DNA of 6,077 bases from Desulfobacterales bacterium (GCA_021107495.1 JAIOSR010000275.1:1-6077), one strand, 5' to 3'; shown: positions 1 through 5,241, numbered from the stretch's first letter. Notes: a model not told the origin generated them from the letters alone. Program-made: numbers and translations.

Positions 1-75
1 GAGGCCGGTGAGATCAAGTCAAACACAACCCTCTTAAAAACTGCCGAGGAATTGGGGCGGAAATTGGCGCGATGA
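1..75 (+). CDS. C-terminal end of a probable flavodoxin / NAD(P)H-dependent FMN reductase-family protein (partial)
   Basis: Frame 1 is open from the first base and gives 24 residues before TGA at 73-75. The tail contains LLKTAEELGRKLAR, an amphipathic helix ending in basic residues. This resembles the last helix of flavodoxin-like and iron-sulfur flavoprotein oxidoreductases, which often end in a pattern like 'GEIKxDxxxLxxAxELGxRLA'. The start and the FMN-binding loops lie outside the window, so the family is inferred from the tail alone. No clear intrinsic terminator follows directly; an 8-bp inverted repeat (97-104 with 132-139) lies just downstream. That some gene ends here is fairly likely; the family name is tentative. 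Confidence 0.45.
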   Translation, partial: EAGEIKSNTTLLKTAEELGRKLAR

Positions 76-96
76 TGAATATGGGGTGACATCAGC

Positions 97-139
97 TGAA
101 ACAGGGCGAAAAACGGGTGTGTCCACATCTGCTGTTTCA
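97..139. repeat. Inverted repeat TGAAACAG / CTGTTTCA downstream of the first gene
   Basis: Perfect 8-bp arms lie at 97-104 and 132-139 with a 27-nt loop. There is no T-run after the second arm, so it is not a standard intrinsic terminator. It could be a 3'-end mRNA structure or chance. Confidence 0.3.
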
Positions 140-230
140 AAAATATTTGAAAGGCTGGGAAATAGTTTGTCAACCTAATCAACAACGTCCCGCAGGTCAC
201 ACGCAGCTCACATGTTGAATGAGAGTGGTG

Positions 231-260
231 TTGAAAAATACAATAAACATATTTCATAAT
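231..260 (+). promoter_or_regulatory. Sigma70-like promoter (TTGAAA-18-CATAAT)
   Basis: The -35 element TTGAAA (231-236) and the -10 element CATAAT (255-260) are separated by 18 nt in an AT-rich stretch. The predicted start falls inside the palindromic operator at 264-279, a typical arrangement for a repressed promoter. A ribosome-binding-site-like GAGGG (288-292) and an ATG at 301 follow. Assignment is by eye. Confidence 0.4.
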
Positions 261-263
261 ATT

Positions 264-279
264 GAATGATTGTTCATTC
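264..279. promoter_or_regulatory. Palindromic operator of FadR/TetR type (GAATGA-N4-TCATTC)
   Basis: The sequence GAATGATTGTTCATTC has perfect 6-bp arms around a 4-nt centre. It matches the general TGAATGA-N4-TCATTCA form bound by TetR-family fatty-acid regulators such as Bacillus FadR (YsiA). It starts 4 bp after the -10 element, so a bound repressor would block transcription. A further half-site, TTGAATGA, is at 215-222, about 47 bp upstream. No regulator gene is visible in the window. Confidence 0.45.
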
Positions 280-300
280 GTAAGCCAGAGGGAAAAAATC

Positions 301-339
301 ATGATTCAGGGCAAACAAAAAAACCATTTCTCAGATTGA
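301..339 (+). other. 12-codon ORF after an RBS and regulated promoter; leader peptide or scar of a lost gene
   Basis: ATG at 301 follows GAGGG with a spacing of 8 nt and opens MIQGKQKNHFSD before TGA at 337-339. The stop lies inside the stem-loop at 329-341. The ORF is too short for a regulator or enzyme. Two readings fit: a short leader ORF coupled to the hairpin, or the remaining 5' end of a gene cut short by deletion. Neither is demonstrated, and it may simply be untranslated. Confidence 0.2.
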
Positions 340-358
340 GACCGGGGTTTTTTGTTTT
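313..358. terminator. Terminator-like hairpin, possibly bidirectional
   Basis: An A-rich left arm (AAAAAAACC, 317-325) pairs with GGTTTTTT (346-353) and more loosely with GTTTT beyond it. Inside is a perfect small hairpin, TCTCA-GAT-TGAGA (329-341). The right arm is T-rich on the + strand and the left arm gives a T-run on the - strand, so it could stop transcription both ways. It is weak in GC, so efficiency is uncertain. Confidence 0.4.
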
Positions 359-360
359 CT

Positions 361-894
361 AAAATCAACAAACCTACAGCAGCACTCTGAAAGTTGACCC
401 CTGAATGCTTTTAAATAACTGAGGGGCAAGAGCAGACCCGTTTATAGCATGTTGAACGCTCCCGAATTTGGTTTATTGGAAGAGAATACTAAATTTTCGT
501 GGGATTTTGGTATCATGCAAGTACCTAAAAAAATCCTGGATCAATGAAAACGATAGGTTTATCTGGGTAGTCTTCACTTGACCAATTTTAAAGGTTTCAT
601 TTGGTAGTCATAATGAAATAGTGGCCATTCGCAGGTCATAGGATATAGCAAGGAGCAACCACCCAAAGATCATTACCAGGCTACCGCAGTATTTTGTGGA
701 TTTAGTCCTCCTAAAGACTGCTTTTGTTTCTCCCCTCCACCCAATCCAAAAAAGTGTGTAAACTTTTGCCAACGATGGAAATAGATTACATCCTTTTGGT
801 GGTATTTTTTTACATACTCTATTTTTCTGTGTTAGTCATGCATCATAACTTGCTGATTTCATGAAGAATATTAATTTCTAATCGCAATCATTTA
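361..894. other. Gene-less AT-rich spacer
   Basis: No ORF with a credible start, RBS and protein-like sequence was found on either strand. A 32-codon + strand ORF at 449-547 has no RBS. A - strand frame of about 49 codons ending near 675 has no ATG start. The motif TGAAAGTTGACCCCT at 388-402 is reminiscent of short sequences seen beside IS21-like elements, but no transposase fragment or terminal repeats are visible. The stretch may be eroded accessory DNA. Its right part (750-890) would hold any upstream activator sites of the sigma54 promoter. Confidence 0.5.
750..767. promoter_or_regulatory. Inverted repeat AAAAGT-N6-ACTTTT upstream of the sigma54 promoter
   Basis: Perfect 6-bp arms lie about 155-170 bp upstream of the predicted sigma54 transcription start. 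That is a usual distance for an enhancer-binding protein site. Low sequence complexity makes chance occurrence quite possible, so this is only a candidate upstream activating site. Confidence 0.2.
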
Positions 895-910
895 TGGCAT
901 GAAAATTGCT
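895..910 (+). promoter_or_regulatory. Sigma54 (RpoN) -24/-12 promoter upstream of the PEP-CTERM gene
   Basis: TGGCATGAAAATTGCT matches the RpoN consensus TGGCAC-N5-TTGCW in all but one position (T for C), with the exact GG to GC spacing. GG is at 896-897 and GC at 908-909. Transcription would begin near 921, giving a leader of about 305 nt before the ATG at 1227. RpoN promoters need an enhancer-binding activator. PEP-CTERM/exosortase systems are known to be associated with the PrsK/PrsR pair and RpoN control, which fits the downstream gene. Confidence 0.65.
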
Positions 911-920
911 CATTATACAT

Positions 921-1226
921 TCAGAATAACAGAATAAGCTTCTCCCCCACCATCAACCCTTTCTAAAAGGGCGAACCTCATGGATATAGTCATCAAAATG
1001 TGCCTACTTTGCTCCTGACAGGATGGTTGTTTGCCTGTTGGGAGCTCATTTTTACCAACAACAGTATCATGCGCTGAACGACTAATTGAAACACAATGGT
1101 TATTTTTACTCATATGCTGTATTTGGCATTGGTACACAATGGAAATTTCCATTTGTTTTGGTCCCGAAAAAAGGAATTTGAAATGGTTTAATTCTCTTTA
1201 ATAAATAATAAAAGCAAGGAGGGAAT
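921..1226 (+). promoter_or_regulatory. Long structured 5' leader of the PEP-CTERM gene
   Basis: Between the predicted RpoN start and the ATG lie several structures. They are a tandem CAGAATAA repeat at the start (922-937), a perfect 6-bp hairpin CCCTTT-CTA-AAAGGG (957-971), and two competing pairings of one right arm: GTTGTT (1026-1031) with AACAAC (1057-1062), or TGTTGG (1036-1041) with CCAACA (1055-1060). A perfect 16-bp palindrome follows at 1138-1153. The leader ends in the strong RBS AAGGAGG (1216-1222). No known riboswitch class was recognised. Leader function is inferred from promoter position. Confidence 0.35.
1138..1153. repeat. Perfect 16-bp palindrome AATGGAAATTTCCATT
   Basis: Both 8-bp halves are exact reverse complements with no spacer. 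That suits a dimeric DNA-binding protein better than an RNA hairpin, which needs a loop. It lies 73 bp before the PEP-CTERM start codon. Its GAAATTTC core also occurs in the palindrome before the phosphatase gene (2275-2288). Confidence 0.5.
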
Positions 1227-1808
1227 ATGAAAAAGTTATTTATTATATCGAGCATTTTGATTTTTTTAATTTGCTCTGGTGGACTGGCAGGTGCCACATT
1301 AATTACCTTTGATTCATTGACACAAGGGGACTCAATGCAATCGTACTCAGAAGCAGGTGTCACATTTTCAACAACGACTGATGCGTTGCTTTATGTTTAT
1401 CCTCACTTATTAAGAACAGGCATCGCTGGCAATACTGAGAACCCTTTTGTACCGATTAGAGCTGATTTTGATGATTACGCCAGTTCAGTTTCTGTCTTAC
1501 TTGGAGATCTTTGTTTTGATACTGAGGAGATATACTTAAATGCATATAATGAGTCTGATATTCTTATTGGACAGACAATAGTTACTCTCGATGGTGAAGG
1601 GTGGATGATGGTATCTGTAGCTGCCAGCGCTATTGATCATGTGATCTGGAGTTCAATTAATAACGAAGGTCCATACTATGACAATACATTGCTTGCAGAT
1701 AGTTTCGAGTTTACAGCGGACCCGGTCCCTGAACCAGCAACCATGTTTTTACTTGCTTCTGGTTTAATTGGGCTTGCGGGATTTAGGAGGAGGTTTAAGA
1801 AGAGGTAA
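1227..1808 (+). CDS. PEP-CTERM sorting-domain protein, exported, function unknown
   Basis: This 193-aa protein is exported and probably anchored, then processed by an exosortase. Residues 1-23 form a signal peptide (MKK, a hydrophobic stretch 4-16, likely cleavage after AGA at 21-23). The C-terminus is a textbook PEP-CTERM signal: VPEP at 167-170, a hydrophobic segment to about 186, then the basic tail RRRFKKR. The middle has repeated hydrophobic/polar alternation and an early 'ITFDSLTQG...GVTFST' pattern common in PEP-CTERM proteins, suggesting a beta-sandwich, perhaps carbohydrate-binding. No catalytic motif is seen. The start is fixed by AAGGAGG four bases upstream. It appears to be a single-gene unit under the RpoN promoter at 895-910, closed by the terminator at 1822-1879. 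No exosortase or polysaccharide gene is in the window. Base composition is AT-richer than in the phosphatase gene. Family assignment is firm; the specific role is unknown. Confidence 0.92.
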   Translation: MKKLFIISSILIFLICSGGLAGATLITFDSLTQGDSMQSYSEAGVTFSTTTDALLYVYPHLLRTGIAGNTENPFVPIRADFDDYASSVSVLLGDLCFDTEEIYLNAYNESDILIGQTIVTLDGEGWMMVSVAASAIDHVIWSSINNEGPYYDNTLLADSFEFTADPVPEPATMFLLASGLIGLAGFRRRFKKR

Positions 1809-1821
1809 TCCGCAGCAATAA

Positions 1822-1879
1822 GAATCTTCAGAAAAAGGCAGGGTCCTTGCGTTACGGCCCTGCCTTTTTCTTAAGATTC
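1822..1879. terminator. Strong intrinsic, bidirectional terminator after the PEP-CTERM gene
   Basis: The stem AAAAAGGCAGGG (1832-1843) with CCCTGCCTTTTT (1858-1869) pairs perfectly around a 14-nt loop. Pairing continues outward through GAATCTT (1822-1828) with AAGATTC (1873-1879), so 21 of 22 positions pair with one C/T mismatch. T-runs flank the GC core on both strands. It begins 13 bp after the stop codon and separates this gene from the phosphatase gene. Confidence 0.88.
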
Positions 1880-2179
1880 CAAAGTCAATGATACTGTTGT
1901 AACCTATCGTTTTCAGTTCCGCTCAAAAGTAACGACTAGGATAAGAAATCTGATAGTCTGGCATGATGTCCTTAAAGAACGATCGCGTAGAGTGCCTTTA
2001 GATAGAGATTTATCTGGCTATTGTTGATTTGACTGATTTTCAAGTATTGTGATGCCAGTCTTAACAGGAATAGTATATTACAAAATCAAGCACTGTGGAA
2101 AAACCCTTTGCTGGATCGTGCCGGATTTTTACAACTACCTGAGTTATCCTGAAATAGCCGGAAATTTAAATATATACAG

Positions 2180-2203
2180 TATCTTTGACCGCAGACAAAG
2201 ATA
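2180..2203. repeat. Inverted repeat TATCTTTG-N8-CAAAGATA
   Basis: The 8-bp arms are perfect around an 8-nt spacer. It follows a TATATACA stretch (2171-2178) that could be a -10 element, with a weak -35 CTGAAA at 2149-2154. It may be an operator or an RNA hairpin and lies about 270 bp upstream of the phosphatase gene. Confidence 0.35.
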
Positions 2204-2258
2204 AGGGTAAGGCAAAAGGGGTTCAATCCTAAGTTTGCAAAATAGTCAACAAATGATA

Positions 2259-2267
2259 TGGTATACA
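2259..2267 (+). promoter_or_regulatory. Extended -10 promoter (TGGTATACA) for the phosphatase gene
   Basis: TG-N-TATACA forms an extended -10 element, which can work without a good -35. The upstream TTGCAA (2235-2240) is 21 nt away, too far for an ideal -35. Initiation near 2274 would fall at the edge of the palindrome 2275-2288 and give a leader of about 195 nt. Confidence 0.35.
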
Positions 2268-2274
2268 TAAATCC

Positions 2275-2288
2275 GGTGAAATTTCACC
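2275..2288. promoter_or_regulatory. Perfect palindrome GGTGAAATTTCACC at the predicted start site (candidate operator)
   Basis: Seven-bp halves match exactly with no spacer, 7 bp downstream of an extended -10 element. This is the expected place for a repressor that blocks initiation. The binding protein is not identified. Confidence 0.45.
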
Positions 2289-2417
2289 ATTATGCAAGCT
2301 ATGTTTCGTTTCAAGATTCCTAATATCAACCCATATTTATCGAAATTTGACACCATAGTTCTCTCATGAATTTGCATATCAGCTCCTTGTAATTCTTAAG
2401 CGTTTTACTCGAATCCT

Positions 2418-2446
2418 TTGACCTGCGGCATATCCAAATCTTTATT
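2418..2446 (+). promoter_or_regulatory. Proximal sigma70-like promoter candidate (TTGACC-17-TTTATT)
   Basis: The -35 matches 5 of 6 consensus bases and the -10 matches 4 of 6, with ideal 17-nt spacing. Transcription would start around 2453, only a few bases before the RBS AAGGAG at 2459-2464. It is an alternative or addition to the promoter at 2259-2267. Confidence 0.3.
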
Positions 2447-2471
2447 CGAACTTTATTGAAGGAGTTTTTTG

Positions 2472-5030
2472 ATGAGCCTCTTGCCCGCCTTGAAGCTGAG
2501 ATTAGGTACCAAGATCGTCTCGATTGTCTTGGGTCTGCCGTTTATTTGCGTGATCCTGTTCGGAACCATTTCCTATGTTAATATGATCAATTTAGGCAGT
2601 TATGCGTCCGAGAGCATCTATGGCATTGGATCCAATGTTTCAGAATGCAGCAAGAAATCGCTGCAGAACAACACCAGAAAATACCTGACCGATATCAATT
2701 CACATCAGGCGGCCTTCAGTGACGGCATGTTTCGGAAGGTTATGAGCGAAACCGAACGGATGGCTGCAGCCGCAGGTGAGCTCTGGAGCAGGCCTTGGGG
2801 TGTCTACTCCAAAGGCTCCTATTCCTACAGGGTCAAGCCCCGGAGTATCTACTCGGCTTCCGCTTACAAACTGGCCCCCGGTGTTGACGAGAAGGAAGTG
2901 AAAGGGGAACTGGATCTCTCAACAGGGCTTGACCCTCTGTTCATGTCTGTGCTTGCCAGTATAGGGAATCTGGCTTTCGTATATGTCGGGACCCAGAGCG
3001 GATTCCTTCGAATTTATCCCTGGAGCGGCGACTTCGAGCCTCCCTATGACCCGAGAAAGCGAGGCTGGTACAAACGGGCGATTGAAACGGGCAGGTTAGG
3101 GTGGTCCGAACCCTATATGGATGCCGGAGGAAAAGATCTGATGATCACCTGTTCCAAGCCTTTTTATGATTCGACGGGCCGAATCATCGGCGTCATGGGA
3201 GCGGATGTGACGCTGGCATCGATCGTGGAGAAAATTATCAATACCCATGTGGGTGATCTCGGATATGCCCTTTTAATGGATGAAAAGGGAAATGTGATCG
3301 CGCGACCTGGGTTGGAATCGGGCGACCACAGATGGGATGAATCTTTTTCTACGGAAAACTTAATGCACAGCACCAACCCGGGTTTCAGGGCCATTGCAGA
3401 GGAGATGACGGAAGGCAAAAAGGGGATCGGTATTTGCAGGTTCGGGGATGCCGACAAATATATCGCTTATGCCCCTCTGCCTTCCACGAAATGGAGCGTT
3501 GCGGTCATTGTGCCGTTTGAAGAGGTGCTCTCTCCAATTAAGGAGAATAACAAAGCCATCGCCGGAATTACCCAAAATATCAACCGTGAAATAGGCGGCC
3601 ATATAGAAAAGGGACAATGGATGTTCCTCCTCGTCTTTTTCACCATGGCCATTATTATCGTTTTTTTCGGCGTGAGGTTATCAAGGGCGATCACCAAACC
3701 TATCCTGGCCCTCAACCGGGGCTCAAAAATTATCGGCGGCGGCAACCTGGACCACCGTTTGGAGATCAAGACGGGTGACGAGATCGAGGATCTGGCCAAT
3801 ACCCTTAACAAAATGAGTCAGGATCTGAAAGCCTATATGGAGAAGGTGAACCAGGACATCGCGCACAAAGAAAGAATCGAGCAGGCCCGGCTCATCTTCT
3901 CGGGCCTCAATGAGGCCATAGACGGAACGTACTCCTTTGACTGGATGGTCCCGCACATGGTCAGGGAAAGGCATCAAAAGGGGGAAATCCTGTTCAGGAA
4001 AGGAGACCAGTCCGATAAACTGTATTATATCATTGAGGGGTTGATACATCTGCCGGAGATCAACAAAAACATCTCATCGGGACAGATCCTCGGAGAAATG
4101 GGCCTTTTCCGGGCATCCAGGGAGAGAACCCTTTCCGCATTATGCGAAACCGATCTGGAGGTGAACAGCATTACCCATAAAAAGCTGTTTGATTTATATT
4201 ACCAGGACCCCACAGTCGGGTTTCGCCTCAGTCAGGTGGTCACCCAGCGGCTCATCGAGAATCTCAAGGCCGAAACAAAGGAAAAAGAGCGTATCGAAAG
4301 CGAACTGAGGATCGCGCGGGAGATCCAAGGCAATGCCCTGCCCAGCACATTTCCTCCTTTTCCCGACAGAAAAGAGATCGATATCTTTGCATCCATGGTT
4401 CCTGCAAAAGAGGTGGGCGGGGACCTGTACGATTTTTTCTTTATTGACGAGGATCACCTCTGCTTCATCATCGGAGATGTTTCAGGGAAGGGCGTTCCCG
4501 CCGCACTGTTTATGATGACGACAAAAACCCTCCTGAAAACAGAGACCCTGAGAGGCCTGCCCCTGGAGAAAGTGCTTTATGACGTCAACAATATCATTGC
4601 TTCCGAAAATAAGACGGCGATGTTCATCACCCTTTTCTGCGCCGTATTGAATACGAAAACGGGCGAAGTCGAGTACGCCAATGCCGGCCATAACCGCCCG
4701 CTGGTGTGCCGACAGGGCAGCGAATTTGAATATTTTTTTCCAAAAGCCAACTTTGTCCTGGGCCCCATGGAGGATATGACATTCACGTCCGAAAAACTGG
4801 AGCTCCGCCCCGATGAGACCATCTTTATCTATACGGACGGGGTGACGGAGGCCATGAATGACCGGGAAGAATTCTACTCCGAGGAAAGGCTCCGGAAGAC
4901 GCTTACCTGCTTGAAAGATCAAAACGTCGAAGGCATGCTGAAAGGTATCAGTAAAGATCTTGAAAAGTTTGTTCAATTCGCCCCCCAGTATGACGACATC
5001 ACCATGCTGGCCGTGAAGTTCAACGGGTAA
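2472..5030 (+). CDS. Membrane sensor phosphatase: dCache - HAMP - cyclic-nucleotide-binding - SpoIIE/PP2C
   Basis: This 852-aa protein is probably an inner-membrane serine/threonine phosphatase of the RsbU/SpoIIE type, acting on a phosphorylated STAS or similar partner. Order: TM1 about 16-38; periplasmic dCache about 50-350, with the amino-acid-type motif Y192, R197, W199, Y200, Y215, D217 and D245; TM2 about 383-402; HAMP about 403-456; cNMP-binding domain about 490-600 with GEMGLF and E542, R552, T553 at the positions of E. coli CAP E72, R82 and S83; a helical linker with AREIQ about 600-620; and PP2C 625-852. The catalytic domain keeps the metal motifs GGDLYD (D651, D654), GDVSGKG (D669), TDGVTEA (D789) and YDDIT (D841, D842), so it should be active. 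ATG at 2472 is chosen because AAGGAG lies 7 nt upstream; the adjacent TTG at 2469 is only 4 nt away. No partner anti-sigma or STAS gene is adjacent. GC content is visibly higher than in its neighbours. The architecture is clear; the target and ligands are inferred. Confidence 0.93.
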   Translation: MSLLPALKLRLGTKIVSIVLGLPFICVILFGTISYVNMINLGSYASESIYGIGSNVSECSKKSLQNNTRKYLTDINSHQAAFSDGMFRKVMSETERMAAAAGELWSRPWGVYSKGSYSYRVKPRSIYSASAYKLAPGVDEKEVKGELDLSTGLDPLFMSVLASIGNLAFVYVGTQSGFLRIYPWSGDFEPPYDPRKRGWYKRAIETGRLGWSEPYMDAGGKDLMITCSKPFYDSTGRIIGVMGADVTLASIVEKIINTHVGDLGYALLMDEKGNVIARPGLESGDHRWDESFSTENLMHSTNPGFRAIAEEMTEGKKGIGICRFGDADKYIAYAPLPSTKWSVAVIVPFEEVLSPIKENNKAIAGITQNINREIGGHIEKGQWMFLLVFFTMAIIIVFFGVRLSRAITKPILALNRGSKIIGGGNLDHRLEIKTGDEIEDLANTLNKMSQDLKAYMEKVNQDIAHKERIEQARLIFSGLNEAIDGTYSFDWMVPHMVRERHQKGEILFRKGDQSDKLYYIIEGLIHLPEINKNISSGQILGEMGLFRASRERTLSALCETDLEVNSITHKKLFDLYYQDPTVGFRLSQVVTQRLIENLKAETKEKERIESELRIAREIQGNALPSTFPPFPDRKEIDIFASMVPAKEVGGDLYDFFFIDEDHLCFIIGDVSGKGVPAALFMMTTKTLLKTETLRGLPLEKVLYDVNNIIASENKTAMFITLFCAVLNTKTGEVEYANAGHNRPLVCRQGSEFEYFFPKANFVLGPMEDMTFTSEKLELRPDETIFIYTDGVTEAMNDREEFYSEERLRKTLTCLKDQNVEGMLKGISKDLEKFVQFAPQYDDITMLAVKFNG

Positions 5031-5035
5031 AGGAC

Positions 5036-5060
5036 AGTGAAAAGGGGTACGTCCTTCACT
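5036..5060 (+). terminator. Hairpin just after the phosphatase stop codon (weak terminator candidate)
   Basis: AGTGAA (5036-5041) pairs with TTCACT (5055-5060), with inner GG/CC pairing after a 2-nt bulge. An alternative pairing, AAGGAC (5030-5035) with GTCCTT (5051-5056), competes with it. No T-run follows, so termination would be weak or factor-dependent. Confidence 0.3.
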
Positions 5061-5137
5061 AATCAAATAACTCAAGATATAATGCAAGAATAGGGGCTGT
5101 GTCTTCAATCTTAACAAATGGCATGACGGATATAGAT

Positions 5138-5169
5138 CAAGGTCAAGAAGGGTCTACTCTTGATTCTTG
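5138..5169. repeat. Imperfect inverted repeat (CAAG..TCAAGA / TCTTGA..CTTG)
   Basis: TCAAGA (5143-5148) pairs with TCTTGA (5158-5163). The outer CAAG (5138-5141) pairs with CTTG (5166-5169) across a small internal loop. It sits between the phosphatase and iron-sulfur genes and may be a weak terminator or leader structure. Confidence 0.3.
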
Positions 5170-5171
5170 TT

Positions 5172-5187
5172 GGGCATTTTGCTGGCA
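5172..5187 (+). promoter_or_regulatory. Weak sigma54-like element before the iron-sulfur gene
   Basis: GGGCATTTTGCTGGCA keeps GG at 5173-5174 and GC at 5185-5186 with the exact RpoN spacing. It departs from the consensus at the first base and in the TTGC block (TGGC). It is much poorer than the site at 895-910 and would give a leader of about 80 nt. Confidence 0.2.
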
Positions 5188-5192
5188 TGAAT

Positions 5193-5219
5193 TTGAAGTG
5201 ATTATATGGGCAGGATAAT
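5193..5219 (+). promoter_or_regulatory. Sigma70-like promoter candidate for the iron-sulfur gene
   Basis: TTGAAG (5193-5198) and GATAAT (5214-5219) are separated by 15 nt, shorter than ideal. The -10 is good (5 of 6). An inverted repeat begins directly downstream at 5221, where initiation would occur. Confidence 0.3.
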
Positions 5220-5220
5220 T

Positions 5221-5241
5221 TTAAAAGGCTTGATCTTTTAA
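5221..5241. promoter_or_regulatory. Inverted repeat TTAAAAG-N7-CTTTTAA, candidate operator
   Basis: Perfect 7-bp arms lie directly after the -10 candidate and 35 bp before the ATG of the iron-sulfur gene. It could be an operator or an mRNA hairpin near the RBS. The low-complexity arms lower confidence. Confidence 0.35.

Larger units (their letters stand above)
1880..2471. other. Intergenic region with regulatory signals but no gene
   Basis: No credible protein-coding or RNA gene was found. All forward frames are interrupted, and a 60-codon - strand frame (2086-2268) has no family resemblance. The region holds an 8+8 inverted repeat (2180-2203), an extended -10 promoter with a palindrome (2259-2288), and a second promoter candidate (2418-2446). 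All of these face or precede the phosphatase gene. Confidence 0.6.

Noticed and set aside
449..547. 32-codon + strand ORF beginning MLNAPEFG
   Set aside because: No RBS before the ATG, no recognised family, short length, and it lies in otherwise stop-rich spacer.
675..834. Open - strand frame of about 49 codons without an ATG, containing FGLGGGEKQKQSLGG
   Set aside because: It reads somewhat like protein but has no start codon or RBS and no family match that I can name. A remnant is possible but unsupported.
913..1152. 79-codon - strand ORF opposite the PEP-CTERM leader
   Set aside because: No RBS, no recognisable domain, and it overlaps the predicted leader and RpoN start on the other strand.
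1266..1275. Lipoprotein signal around Cys16 of the PEP-CTERM protein
   Set aside because: The residue before Cys is Ile rather than Gly or Ala, and a normal signal peptidase I site (AGA) follows.
2086..2268. 60-codon - strand ORF in the spacer before the phosphatase gene
   Set aside because: Its composition is not protein-like, no family is recognised, and it overlaps the inverted repeat and promoter signals.
2469..2471. TTG as start codon of the phosphatase
   Set aside because: ATG follows immediately and has better RBS spacing (7 nt against 4 nt).
4482..5117. 211-codon - strand ORF opposite the phosphatase catalytic domain
   Set aside because: It is antisense to a complete SpoIIE/PP2C domain with all its motifs intact, so it is a shadow frame. 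Its length reflects the GC-richer codons of the real gene.
5112..5130. TGGCATGA near 5119 as a sigma54 element
   Set aside because: No GC at the required -12 spacing follows it.
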